A stretch of DNA of 64,000 nt from Actinopolymorpha sp. NPDC004070 (lineage in GTDB: Bacteria > Actinomycetota > Actinomycetes > Propionibacteriales > Actinopolymorphaceae). The stretch is from contig NZ_JBEXMJ010000011.1 in the NCBI RefSeq assembly GCF_040610475.1, forward strand, positions 62,001 through 126,000, in the 5' to 3' direction. The notes under the pieces are model-generated. The model ran no database searches. It was given only the letters and a program-made list of their open reading frames with translations, and had not been told where the DNA came from. Made by a program: the position numbers and the translations under genes. Positions 50,959-59,065 of the stretch are shown here, piece after piece; the stretch's first letter is position 1, and each line of letters starts with the position of its first letter.

Positions 50959-51945
50959 TCAGTCTCGGTGCCGGTCACTCTCCACACGAACGCGACCCGC
51001 CCGCATCGACACCCGCTCCCGACCGTTTTCCGCCGAGCGGGAGGCGAAGTAGCCGCATCCGAGGATCAGCACGCATCCCAGCAACTGCGCCACGGTGGGG
51101 CGTTCGTGCAGGACCAGCGCGCCCAGCGCCACCGCGCCCACGGGGGTGAACAGCAGCAGGATCGCCCCGAGATGGCTGGGCAGCCGCGGGGAGGCCAGCG
51201 CCACCAGCAGCCAGCCGATCACCTGCCCGAACACCGACACGAGCGCCAGCCAGCCGATCGCGGACCAGCCCGGCGAGAGGTCCACGCCGTGCCAGACGGC
51301 ACCGAGCGCGAGCGAGACGACCGCGGCGGTGGCGATGACGTCGCCGTACGCCGCGACCACCGGGCCGCCGTGACCTCCGCGCCGGAGCAGGAACAGGTAA
51401 CCCGAGTAGCACAGCGCCGCCAGCCCGGCATGCACCGCGCCGGCGACCGGCCGGCTGCCGGCCGCCCCGCCGTCGAGGACACCGGCCGTCAGCGCCACTC
51501 CCGCCAGCAGCAGTGGGAGCACCACGAGGAACCGCGAGGTGACGCGCCCGCGGTCGACGATCCAGGCGAGGAGTGGTACGAACACGACCTGCAGGTTGAC
51601 CAGCACGGTCGACAGACCCGCGCCGACCTCGGCGATCGCCTGCGTCCACAACAGCATGTCGCCCGCGAACATCACCCCCGCCACCACGGCGAGCAGGTGC
51701 AGTCGCGGCGACAGCGCACCAGAGCGCCGGCGTTCCAGCGCGACCAGCGGGGCGAGCAGGGGCAGTGCGAGCAGGCACCGGTAGAACGACGCGGTGCCGG
51801 GTGACGTGCGGGACAGGTCGATCAGGACGGCCGAGCCGGAGACGCCGAGCGCGCCGACGGCCAGAACCGGCGCCGGATGACGTCCCAGCCAGGTCCCGTT
51901 CTGCCCTGTGGCGTTCTGCGCCGTAGCGTCCGCCGCGTCACCCAT
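50959..51945 (-). CDS. EamA/DMT-family membrane transporter
   Basis: 328 residues from an ATG with GGGAGG at 7 bases. Ten hydrophobic helices in two EamA repeats are evident (PVLAVGALGVSGSAVLI, FYRCLLALPLLAPLVAL, LLAVVAGVMFAGDMLLWTQAIAEVGAGLSTVLVNLQVVFVPLLAWI, through GAILLLFTPVGAVALGALVLHERPTVAQLLGCVLILGCGYF). It belongs to the drug/metabolite transporter superfamily, likely an exporter or nucleotide-sugar/amino-acid permease. The substrate is unknown. The short C-terminal tail is charged. It diverges from the glycosidase gene at 52078. Confidence 0.93.
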   Translation of the reverse strand: MGDAADATAQNATGQNGTWLGRHPAPVLAVGALGVSGSAVLIDLSRTSPGTASFYRCLLALPLLAPLVALERRRSGALSPRLHLLAVVAGVMFAGDMLLWTQAIAEVGAGLSTVLVNLQVVFVPLLAWIVDRGRVTSRFLVVLPLLLAGVALTAGVLDGGAAGSRPVAGAVHAGLAALCYSGYLFLLRRGGHGGPVVAAYGDVIATAAVVSLALGAVWHGVDLSPGWSAIGWLALVSVFGQVIGWLLVALASPRLPSHLGAILLLFTPVGAVALGALVLHERPTVAQLLGCVLILGCGYFASRSAENGRERVSMRAGRVRVESDRHRD

Positions 51946-52077
51946 CACGTCGCCTCCCGCCTGTGCAGGCGTCGTTTCGCGTCGTCCGGCGGGCCGCGAG
52001 CCGGCGTGCGATGCCCGCGGTCCACGTGCCCCGGCGACCCACGATAGGTGTCCGACCTGACTGGTACGTTCCCCCAC

Positions 52078-53412
52078 ATGTCGCGGCTGACCGTGGACCC
52101 GTCGGGCACTCACCTGCGTCTCGGCGAGGCGTTCTTTCCGCTGATCATGGACACGGCGTGGAGCAGCTTCGCCGACCCGAGCGAGGAGGAGTGGCGCAGC
52201 TACCTCGCCACCCGCCGCCGGCAGGGTTTCACCTGCGTGGCCGTGTCGGTGCTGCCGATCCTGCACGACCGGGACGAGCGCGCCGGCTCGCGCGACCCCT
52301 TCGCCCTCGACGCGGTCGGGCACCCCGACTTCGACCGGCCCGACGAGGGCTACTTCGCCCAGGCGCGGGAGTTCACCCGGATCGCGCACGAGGAATACGA
52401 CCTGCGGCTGCTGCTCGTCGTGTTGTGGAACAACTACGTTCCCGGCACCTGGGCGGCGGCCCGCACGCCGTACGCCGTGATGGCCGACAAGCACCGGCGT
52501 GCGTACGTCGAACGCGTGGCCCGCACGTTCGGCGACCTGGAGCCGATCTTCGCCGTCGGCGGCGACGACAACTACCGCGTCCCGGAGGCGAACGCGGCCT
52601 ACCTCGAGGCGGCCGCCCAGCTGCGTGACGTCGCGCCGAGCTGCCTGCTCACCACGCACTCGGCCCCGCATGCCGACCTGCCGGACGACCTCGCCGGCGC
52701 GCTGGACTTCTTCTGCCACCAGTCCGGTCACGACGCACGCAACGTCGACCTGACGTGGCAGCAGGCCGCTCCGTACCTCGCCCGGTCTCCGCGGAAGCCG
52801 CTGCTGGCGGCCGAACCTGCGTACGAACAACACGGCAGGGTCAACGGTCACGGTCGGTGGACTCGCGACGACGTGCGCCGAGCGAGCTGGACGAGCGTGC
52901 TGGCGGGCGCGGCCGCCGGGATCGGGTACGGCGCGCACGGGATGTGGATGTGGCACTCCCCGAGCGCGCGGTTCACCTCCGGCGGCTCCTCACTGGAGCC
53001 CTACCCGTGGCAGGTCGCGCTCGGATTCCCTGGCGCGCTGGACATCTCGCTGATGGCCCGGCTGTTCACCGACCATCGGCTGTACCGGCTCACGCCCGCG
53101 CAGGACCTGCTCGCCGACCGTGCGGGAGACGGCGTGGAAGGCGGCGTGGAAGGCTCCGGCGCCGACGAACCGGGTGCCGGGGAGGTGCTCCGGTTGGGCG
53201 CGAGCCCCGACCGGGACCTTGTCGTGCTCTACCTGCCGTACAGCCGGGATGCGGAGGTGCTGGTCGACCTGCGCGTCCACCGCCTTACCGGGTGGGACCT
53301 CGCAGAACGTGCCCCGCTCACCGTCGACCCGGTCTTCGGGGACGGCCGGACGCGACTGCGGCAACTGCCGAGCCTGGGCGACCAACTCGTCGTCGCCGAG
53401 CGGACCGCCTGA
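52078..53412 (+). CDS. DUF4038-type glycoside hydrolase (apiosidase-like)
   Basis: 444 residues from ATG 52078; GTG 52048 would add ten residues. The DUF4038 TIM-barrel core is recognised from FFPLIMDTAWSSFADPSEEEWRSYLATRRRQGFTCVAVSVLP, WNNYVPGTWAA and the late IGYGAHGMWMWHSP. The extended family includes apiosidases (GH140). A small C-terminal domain (about 340-444) includes a repeated EGGVEGSG stretch. The segment TGGTACGTT upstream could be a -10 box for a leaderless mRNA. The TGA at 53410-53412 is followed in frame by 47 open codons to a TAG at 53551, suggesting a recent truncation or a separate fragment. Confidence 0.85.
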   Translation: MSRLTVDPSGTHLRLGEAFFPLIMDTAWSSFADPSEEEWRSYLATRRRQGFTCVAVSVLPILHDRDERAGSRDPFALDAVGHPDFDRPDEGYFAQAREFTRIAHEEYDLRLLLVVLWNNYVPGTWAAARTPYAVMADKHRRAYVERVARTFGDLEPIFAVGGDDNYRVPEANAAYLEAAAQLRDVAPSCLLTTHSAPHADLPDDLAGALDFFCHQSGHDARNVDLTWQQAAPYLARSPRKPLLAAEPAYEQHGRVNGHGRWTRDDVRRASWTSVLAGAAAGIGYGAHGMWMWHSPSARFTSGGSSLEPYPWQVALGFPGALDISLMARLFTDHRLYRLTPAQDLLADRAGDGVEGGVEGSGADEPGAGEVLRLGASPDRDLVVLYLPYSRDAEVLVDLRVHRLTGWDLAERAPLTVDPVFGDGRTRLRQLPSLGDQLVVAERTA

Positions 53413-53553
53413 GGTGCCCGTCACCAGACCGGCCATCCGCTGTTCTGGACCCCGGACGGGGCGGAGGTGATCCGGGCGCGGGCGGAGGCGGTCACGCCGC
53501 CGCGCGTCGACGTGACGGCGATCGGCCTGGGGCAGGGCTTCGTTAGGAGATAG
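53413..53553 (+). pseudogene. In-frame open continuation after the glycosidase stop
   Basis: 46 codons in the glycosidase frame, from just after its TGA to a TAG, encode GARHQTGHPLFWTPDGAEV and a Pro/Arg-rich end ATPIGLGQGF-like (TAIGLGQGFVRR). The composition looks coding. There is no start codon with a ribosome binding site. It is either the lost end of the glycosidase after a nonsense mutation or a fragment of another gene. Confidence 0.4.
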
Positions 53554-53566
53554 GTACGGTAGCCCG

Positions 53567-54091
53567 ATGTCCGACACGTCCATACGGTTCCAGCCCGCCA
53601 CGCCGGACGTCGCGGAGGCGGTGCTGGACGCGCTGGTGCGCAGCCGGGAGCACATGCAGCTCTGGGATCCGGACCGTCCCGCCGACTTCTTCACCGTTCG
53701 CGCGCAGGCCGAACGCCTCGCCGGCCCAGACGTTCGCCGCTGGCACCTGGTCGACGGCGAGGTGATCGCCGGCGAGTTCACCTTGTCGACGATCGAACTC
53801 GGCGCGTTCCGCAGTGCGCGTCTCGGGTACTGGATCGACGTCGGCTACACCCGCCGCGGCCTGGCGACCCGCGGCGTGGAACTGGTGTGTCAGGCGGCCC
53901 GGGACGAGCTGGGCCTGCACCGCGTAGAGGCGTCGACCATCGTCGCGAACGTCCCGTCGCAGGGGGTGTTGCGCAAGTGCGGGTTCGAGCAGTTCGGCAC
54001 CGCGCCACGCTACCTGTATGTCGGCGGCGAGTGGCAGGACTGCCACCTGTTCCAGCGGACCCTGCACGACGACCCGCCGCCGGCGGCCTGA
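53567..54091 (+). CDS. GNAT acetyltransferase (RimJ/RimL type)
   Basis: 174 residues. N-terminus RFQPATPDVAEAVLDALVRSREHMQLWDPDRPADFF is the RimJ-like type with a conserved W. The CoA site is LGYWIDVGYTRRGLATRGVELVCQAARDELGLHRVEASTIVANVPSQGVLRKCGFEQFG. It would acetylate an alpha-amino or small-molecule amine. It sits at the start of a cluster of small accessory enzymes. Confidence 0.93.
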   Translation: MSDTSIRFQPATPDVAEAVLDALVRSREHMQLWDPDRPADFFTVRAQAERLAGPDVRRWHLVDGEVIAGEFTLSTIELGAFRSARLGYWIDVGYTRRGLATRGVELVCQAARDELGLHRVEASTIVANVPSQGVLRKCGFEQFGTAPRYLYVGGEWQDCHLFQRTLHDDPPPAA

Positions 54092-54229
54092 GTCGACGGG
54101 TGGCCGTGCCTGAAGGGTTTCCGGCGTACGCATCGCACGCGGATCACCGGAATGCGGGCGGCCCGCATCGGGTTGCCGAAGGCGTACGCATTCATTCGAT
54201 GGGACCGCGCGCCCGGTGAGGAGCCGACC

Positions 54230-54646
54230 ATGACGGCCGTACTGCCCGAGGACCTGAAGAAGCTCATCGACGAGGAGAAGGTGTTCGCGACCGTCGCGAC
54301 ACTACTTGCCGACGGACAACCGCACCTCACCGTGGTCTGGGTGAAGCGCGAGGGCGACGATCTGCTGTTCTCCACCACCGAAAGCCGTGTCCAGGGCAGG
54401 AACCTCGCCCGTGATCCGCGGATCAGCGTGCTGATCAGCCCGCCGGGGAAGCCCTACACCTATGCGGAGATCCGCGGCACGGCGACCATCGTGCCCGATC
54501 CCGATCGGCAGCTCCCCGACGAGCTCTCCTTGAAGTACATGGGAAGCAAGTACGGCGAGCGGAACCCCGACTCGGTGCAGGAGACCGACCGGATCATCGT
54601 GCGGGTCACACCGGAGAAGCTCACCCACTGGCCCAAGCCCGCCTGA
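54230..54646 (+). CDS. PPOX-class F420-dependent oxidoreductase
   Basis: 138 residues behind GAGGAGCC. A split-barrel flavin/F420-binding protein: FATVATLLADGQPHLTVVWVKREGDDLLFSTTESRVQGRNLARDPRISVLISPPGKPYTYAEIRGTATI in pieces is the TIGR03618-type pattern. Such proteins reduce or bind F420-linked substrates and are abundant in actinomycetes. A second member is at 60463. Confidence 0.93.
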   Translation: MTAVLPEDLKKLIDEEKVFATVATLLADGQPHLTVVWVKREGDDLLFSTTESRVQGRNLARDPRISVLISPPGKPYTYAEIRGTATIVPDPDRQLPDELSLKYMGSKYGERNPDSVQETDRIIVRVTPEKLTHWPKPA

Positions 54647-54655
54647 ACGTCCCAG

Positions 54656-54757
54656 AGCGGGCTCAACGACCGGCACGCCTACATCGCTGGCAAGGACGCG
54701 TTCGTCGCAACCATCCTGGCCGACCTGCACGTGGAGCGGCCGTCAAGTGCGTCCTGA
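54656..54757 (+). pseudogene. GrpB-like C-terminal fragment
   Basis: An open stretch of 33 codons (54656-54754) ends at TGA 54755-54757 and reads LNDRHAYIAGKDAFVATILADL. The pattern resembles the C-terminal helix of GrpB/UPF0157 nucleotidyltransferase-like proteins (D-R-x-A-Y-x-x-x-K-x-x-F). No upstream part remains: a PPOX gene ends ten bases before. It overlaps the start of the next gene in another frame. A gene remnant is the likeliest explanation. Confidence 0.4.
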
Positions 54758-55646
54758 CATACCGGACTCCGTGGTCGACCGCCTGTCCGGAGAGGATGGA
54801 AGCAGGGTCCTCGACGTCAGGAGCAGTCCCCTGACGGGCGGCACCGGCGCGGCCACAGCCGATCTCACCCGTCTGACCGTTCGCCTGAGTACGCCGAGCG
54901 GTCACCTCGCCCAGCGGGACGTCGTACCCAAAACTCTTCGGCCGTTGCGAGGCGGTCCTCATCGGCATGGTACGGAGGATCCCACCCACTGGGCGTACTG
55001 GAAGCGCGAACTGTTGGCATATGCGTCCGATGCACTGCCGAGTGGACCGGGCCTGCGCGCACCCCGCTGCCTCGGCGTGTTCGAGTCGACCGTCTACCTC
55101 GAACACGTGCCGCCCGCGGCCGCGGACGGCGAACTGGCCGCGAAACACCTTGCCCGTTGGCAGTCCGAAACGACCACCCCCGGCGTTCCCTGGCTGAGCG
55201 GACACCAACTGGCGCAGCGCATCGAAGCAACCCACCTGGACTGGTCGGCGGTGGAAGACGCCCGTGCCGAGGCGTTGTGGAGCGATCGTGGACGACTGCT
55301 TGCGCGGCTCGCCTCGGTTCCGATGGTGCTGTCCCACGGCGACTTCCACCTGGACAACCTGCGCGCCGACGCCGGCGACACCGTGGCCCTCGACTGGGGA
55401 ACCTTCGGCCTCGCACCGGTGGGCGCGGACCTCGCGCATCTCGCGCTGAGTGTGCGAGAGGACCTGGTGCCGGCCTACCTCGCCGCCGTCGGAGGACGCT
55501 TCGAGGAGCACCAGGTCGTGGACGGCTACCGATGCACGCTGGTGCTGGTGGGCGCGAGCCGCGTGCACTGGATGCTCGCTCGCGGCATCGAACCACCGCA
55601 AGGCTACGTCGACTTCCTCTGGGCCAACCGTCCCGCGGTCGACTGA
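54747..55646 (+). CDS. Aminoglycoside phosphotransferase (APH) family protein
   Basis: 299 residues from a GTG after GTGGAGCGG. The kinase core has the catalytic segment VLSHGDFHLDNLRAD and the metal-binding VALDWGTFGLAP. N-terminal strands (LDVRSSPLTGGTGAATADLTRLTVRL) act as the glycine-rich loop. Substrates of the family range from antibiotics to choline and sugars, so resistance is not implied. It lies in a run of accessory genes with another member at 61980. Confidence 0.9.
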   Translation: MRPDIPDSVVDRLSGEDGSRVLDVRSSPLTGGTGAATADLTRLTVRLSTPSGHLAQRDVVPKTLRPLRGGPHRHGTEDPTHWAYWKRELLAYASDALPSGPGLRAPRCLGVFESTVYLEHVPPAAADGELAAKHLARWQSETTTPGVPWLSGHQLAQRIEATHLDWSAVEDARAEALWSDRGRLLARLASVPMVLSHGDFHLDNLRADAGDTVALDWGTFGLAPVGADLAHLALSVREDLVPAYLAAVGGRFEEHQVVDGYRCTLVLVGASRVHWMLARGIEPPQGYVDFLWANRPAVD

Positions 55647-55679
55647 GAACCAGCGTGGCACGTGGAAGACTGTGCGCTC

Positions 55680-56162
55680 GTGAACGACATGCCTGCGCTA
55701 CCGGTGAGGAACGCCGACGGGTCTGCTCTGGTGAGTTTCGAACGGTGCGACGAGGATGGCCTCGCCGGCCTGGATCCGTCCGTACCGTTGACTGCCTCGC
55801 TGGTCGTGCTCTGGCATGGCGAGACCTGCCTCATGGTCTTCAACCGGTTCCGGCAGTTGTGGGAGTTGCCTGGCGGCATGATCGATCCGGGTGAGACTCC
55901 TCGCGAGGCCGCCGTACGCGAGCTCGACGAGGAGAGCGGCCAACGGCCGGGCAAGCTCGACCTCGCGGGCGTGGCTCGGGTGACCTGTGCGCCCGACGAC
56001 CGGCCGGAGTTCCTGGCCATCTACCGGGGTCGGGTCGACACACCGCTTCCGTTCGTACCGAACGCGGAGATGTCCGACGCGACGTGGTGGCTCCCGGACG
56101 AGGACCTCCCCGAGCTGACACCCATCGACGCCGCCCTCGCCCGGTTGTGTCCCGCGGGGTAG
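55680..56162 (+). CDS. Nudix hydrolase
   Basis: 160 residues from GTG 55680 (GGAAG at 13 bases); ATG 55689 is possible. The Nudix box is GGMIDPGETPREAAVRELDEESG with the conserved Gly-Gly, Glu and REL-x-EE residues, so metal-dependent cleavage of a nucleoside diphosphate derivative is expected. The N-terminus VSFERCDEDGLAGLDPSVPLTASLVVLWHGETCLMVFNRFRQLWELPGGMI is the fold's first sheet. The substrate is unknown. Confidence 0.92.
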   Translation: MNDMPALPVRNADGSALVSFERCDEDGLAGLDPSVPLTASLVVLWHGETCLMVFNRFRQLWELPGGMIDPGETPREAAVRELDEESGQRPGKLDLAGVARVTCAPDDRPEFLAIYRGRVDTPLPFVPNAEMSDATWWLPDEDLPELTPIDAALARLCPAG

Positions 56163-56235
56163 GCCGGGCCGGCTGAACCGGAGTCAGACGAACGAGGTCG
56201 TGCGAACGAGGTCAGGTGAATGACGTCGAACGGCG

Positions 56236-57039
56236 TCAGGTTTCGTTCGCGGCGACGACGGTGGCGAGGAAGTCCCGAGTGTCGCGGAGCCGGTGCCGAA
56301 GGTCCCCGTACGTCGGCGGCCCGTCGTCGTTGGACCTGATGCGCAGCGCCTCGGTGAGGATCGGCACCCATCGCGGCCCGAACGCCCCGGTCCGCACCGC
56401 CCACCGGCCGGCACCACCCTTGGAGTGCAGCCGTCCGGTGACCAGCAGGGCGTGCAGGCGGACGGAGCCGAGCACGCACCACTCCACGAACCACGGATCG
56501 ACCGCGCGGTCCGGCTCCTTCTCTGCAAGCTCGTCCAGCTTGTCCACCCATCTCTTCCAGTACGTCCGCAGGTTGTTGCGGGTGTTGGCGAGTAGCGCGC
56601 CCTCGTCCGTCCACACGCCGAGCTCCGCGATCGCCGGGCCGCGGACCGCCACGCCGTGCTCGGCCAACTCGTGCCACGTCACCAGGGACACCATGATCCG
56701 TCCACTGGGCTCGAATCTGGTCTCGTGGCAGCCCGGGATGTCCGGGCAACGGTCCGGATCGGCGGCGAGGTCGGCGGGCAGCAGGTACGCCCCGTCGAAG
56801 TACGGGCGCGGGTGGAGCCGGTCCAGCTCCTCGTGGACGGCGGCGAGCGCGCCGATCTCGGCCTCGTCGGGGCGGTGCGAGGTCAGCGCCACGAAGTCGA
56901 TGTCGCTGTGACCCGGGCTGAAGTCCCCCAGCGCCGTGGATCCGTGCAGGTAGAGCCCCTGTACGAGATCGGGCACGGCCGCGTCGACGAGTCGGAGGTA
57001 GGTGTCCGTGACCTCGCGCACCTGCTCAGGCAACGACAT
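56236..57039 (-). CDS. Aminoglycoside-adenylyltransferase-like nucleotidyltransferase
   Basis: 267 residues from an ATG behind a G-rich site. The nucleotidyltransferase signature is LYLHGSTALGDFSPGHSDIDFVALT with the Gly-Ser and two catalytic aspartates (DID). The remainder (VDPWFVEWCVLGSVRLHALLVTGRLHSKGGAGRWAV) matches DUF4111, the C-terminal domain of ANT(3'')/(9) streptomycin-spectinomycin adenylyltransferases. Acquired resistance cannot be concluded; chromosomal relatives often act on other substrates. It lies in the accessory cluster. Confidence 0.9.
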   Translation of the reverse strand: MSLPEQVREVTDTYLRLVDAAVPDLVQGLYLHGSTALGDFSPGHSDIDFVALTSHRPDEAEIGALAAVHEELDRLHPRPYFDGAYLLPADLAADPDRCPDIPGCHETRFEPSGRIMVSLVTWHELAEHGVAVRGPAIAELGVWTDEGALLANTRNNLRTYWKRWVDKLDELAEKEPDRAVDPWFVEWCVLGSVRLHALLVTGRLHSKGGAGRWAVRTGAFGPRWVPILTEALRIRSNDDGPPTYGDLRHRLRDTRDFLATVVAANET

Positions 57040-57136
57040 GCCACCCCACCTTATTGGTGTTGATCGTCGGGGGGTCACCTGGTAACGATTGCCGAAGGCC
57101 GTCAAGGCGTTCCTGACAGAGGAGGCAGGCTGCCAC

Positions 57137-57631
57137 ATGCGCGGAGAGTACGAGGTCCGGCCGCCGACTCCCGCCGACGCCGACGCCCTCGGTGTGGTGC
57201 ACACCCGGGTGTGGCGCGAGGCGTACCAGGGCCTGATGCCCCAGAAGTACCTCGACTCGTTGGACTCCCGCCGGTCGGCCGAGCGGTGGCGAGCCACGCT
57301 GAGTGGCGAGAACGACGACCAACTCGTACGACTGGTCGGGCTTCGCGGACCGGAGATCGTCGGGTTCGTCGTCGTCGGCCCGGCGCGAGACGACGACCCG
57401 CCGACACCACGGGAACTCCAGGTCATCAACGTACTGACCGCCCATCACGGCACCGGCCTCGCCGACCAACTGCTGGCCGAGGCTCTCGGTGACTCGCCGG
57501 CCTACCTGTGGGTCCTCGAGGGCAACGAGCGCGCCATCGCGTTCTACCGCCGGCACGGCTTCGCGACGGACGGTGCCACGACAAGACACGAGCCCACCGG
57601 GAAGACCCTGCTCCGGATGGTCCGGCGCTGA
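57137..57631 (+). CDS. GNAT family N-acetyltransferase
   Basis: 164 residues from ATG 57137, behind GAGGAGGC. The pattern YEVRPPTPADADALGVVHTRVWREAYQGLMPQKYLDSLDSRRSAERW, then LQVINVLTAHHGTGLADQLLAEALGDSPAYLWVLEGNERAIAFYRRHGFATDG, matches the GNAT fold, in which the motif A loop is degenerate (HHGTGLADQ). The substrate is unknown. Confidence 0.92.
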   Translation: MRGEYEVRPPTPADADALGVVHTRVWREAYQGLMPQKYLDSLDSRRSAERWRATLSGENDDQLVRLVGLRGPEIVGFVVVGPARDDDPPTPRELQVINVLTAHHGTGLADQLLAEALGDSPAYLWVLEGNERAIAFYRRHGFATDGATTRHEPTGKTLLRMVRR

Positions 57632-57747
57632 ACGGGACGGTTCACTACGCGAGGGCTTTCTAGCCGACCGGCCGCGGAGACCCATTGCGCCGGTCCAGGG
57701 CGGAGTCCGCTCGCTCTGAGCCGCCACGCCCTCAGCGTCTTCGCCCG

Positions 57748-57783
57748 CACCATATACATCGAACTGATTTGATGTATATGGTG
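57748..57783. promoter_or_regulatory. ArsR-type operator/promoter: perfect 13-bp inverted repeat
   Basis: CACCATATACATC (57748-57760), 10-base centre, GATGTATATGGTG (57771-57783). It ends 5 bases before the GTG start of the ArsR-phosphatase gene. The right half contains a TATAT -10-like box, so a leaderless transcript starting near 57786-57789 and blocked by ArsR is a likely arrangement. It is AT-rich in a GC-rich context. Confidence 0.85.
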
Positions 57784-57788
57784 AGGGC

Positions 57789-58658
57789 GTGGTTGCCGAG
57801 TCGACTTGTAGGGACGTCTCCCCGCCCGCCTTTCTCCAGTTGGCGGGGAATCCCGTGCGCTGGCGGCTCCTCACGGAGCTTGCCCGTAGTGACCTACGGG
57901 TCGGGGAGCTCGTCGCCGCGATCGATCAACCGCAGAACACGGTTTCGTACCATCTGGGACGACTGCGTGCCGCCGGGCTCGTCTCGATGCGGCGCAGCTC
58001 CGCCGACCAGCGCGACAGCTACTACCACGCGGACCTCGCCCGATGCGGCGAACTGCTCGCCTCGACGGGGGCAGCGATCCACCCCGGGCTGAGCACCGCG
58101 GTCCAGCCAGCAGCCCGGCACGGCGTCCAGCCGGACTTGACAGTGCGCCCGCGCCGGCGCGGGGACCGAGAACGTCGCACGGTGCGGGTGCTGTTTCTCT
58201 GCACGGGGAACAGCGCGCGTTCCCAGATGGCCGAGGCGCTGTTCGCGCAGGCTGCCGGCGAGTACGCCGAGGTCGCCAGTGCGGGCAGCCGCCCCAAGGA
58301 CCTCCACCCGCATGCCGTACGTGCCATGCGGGCGTACGGCATCGATCTCACCGTCCGGCGGAGCAAGCACCTCGACGAGTTCGCCGGGCAACGATTCCAC
58401 TGCGTGGTCACTCTGTGCGACAGGCTTCGCGAGATCTGCCCGGAGTTTCCCGGGAGCCCCGAGACCGCGCACTGGAGCATCGCCGACCCCGCCGCCGAGG
58501 GCGGCTATCCAGCCTTCCGGCGCGTCGCGGCCGATCTCCACACCCGGGTTGCGTTCCTCACCAGCTACCTGGCCATACCTACGGGACCAACGCCGTCAAC
58601 GGCACCCGCGGGACCTACGAAACCAACGACACCCACGACACCCACGACGAGGGAGTGA
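57789..58658 (+). CDS. ArsR-type regulator fused to low-molecular-weight phosphatase (arsenate reductase-like)
   Basis: 289 residues from a GTG with no ribosome binding site. N-terminal ~90 residues are an ArsR winged helix (LAGNPVRWRLLTELARSDLRVGELVAAIDQPQNTVSYHLGRLRAAGLVSMRRSS). The LMW-PTP/ArsC domain (about 130-265) has the CX5R loop Cys138-TGNSA-Arg144 in VLFLCTGNSARSQMAEALF and a late IADPAAEGG (D-P) loop. The tail is a Thr/Pro-rich repeat. The ArsR part has no obvious As-binding Cys pair, so the inducer is uncertain. The operator at 57748 suggests autoregulation. A VOC gene follows after 7 bases. Confidence 0.93.
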   Translation: MVAESTCRDVSPPAFLQLAGNPVRWRLLTELARSDLRVGELVAAIDQPQNTVSYHLGRLRAAGLVSMRRSSADQRDSYYHADLARCGELLASTGAAIHPGLSTAVQPAARHGVQPDLTVRPRRRGDRERRTVRVLFLCTGNSARSQMAEALFAQAAGEYAEVASAGSRPKDLHPHAVRAMRAYGIDLTVRRSKHLDEFAGQRFHCVVTLCDRLREICPEFPGSPETAHWSIADPAAEGGYPAFRRVAADLHTRVAFLTSYLAIPTGPTPSTAPAGPTKPTTPTTPTTRE

Positions 58659-58665
58659 GCCCGTC

Positions 58666-59055
58666 ATGACCGAGACCGTAGACAACGTCGTCAGCGTCCG
58701 CTACATCGTCGACGACGTACAGGCCGCCATCGACTTCTACACCACCCACCTCGGGTTCACCGTGCGAACAGCCCATGTGCCGGCGTTCGCCGATGTGACC
58801 CGCGGCCCACTGCGACTGCTGCTGTCCGGGGAGCAGAGCTCCGGCGCTCGCGCGACTCCGCCGGACGCCAAGGAACCGGGCCGCAACAGGATCCACCTCG
58901 TCGTCGAGGATCTCGACGACGAGATCGAGCGGCTGCGCGCGGCCGGGCTGTCCTTCCGCAGCGACCTGGTGACCGGCCCGGGTGGCCGGCAGATCCTCCT
59001 GGCCGACCCGTCCGGCAACCTCGTCGAACTGTTCGCCCCCGCCGGGCGCGGCTGA
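58666..59055 (+). CDS. Glyoxalase/VOC superfamily protein
   Basis: 129 residues, 7 bases after the ArsR fusion gene and behind GAGGGAG, so the two are an operon. Two beta-alpha-beta-beta-beta units: VSVRYIVDDVQAAIDFYTTHLGFTV and RIHLVVEDLDDEIERLRAAGLSFRSDLVTGPGGRQILLADPSGNLVELF, with the metal Glu in the second. There is no cysteine pair, so this is not the C-As lyase ArsI. Its coupling with an arsenical-type regulator is suggestive only. Confidence 0.92.
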   Translation: MTETVDNVVSVRYIVDDVQAAIDFYTTHLGFTVRTAHVPAFADVTRGPLRLLLSGEQSSGARATPPDAKEPGRNRIHLVVEDLDDEIERLRAAGLSFRSDLVTGPGGRQILLADPSGNLVELFAPAGRG

Positions 59056-59065
59056 CCGGCCGGGC

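Noticed and set aside
53410..53445. Second selenoprotein with TGA at 53410
   Set aside because: No GGTCT-type hairpin 15-20 bases after the TGA, no redox motif around it, and the glycosidase family has no Sec members I know of.
58666..59055. ArsI C-As lyase
   Set aside because: The VOC protein has no cysteine pair for arsenic binding.
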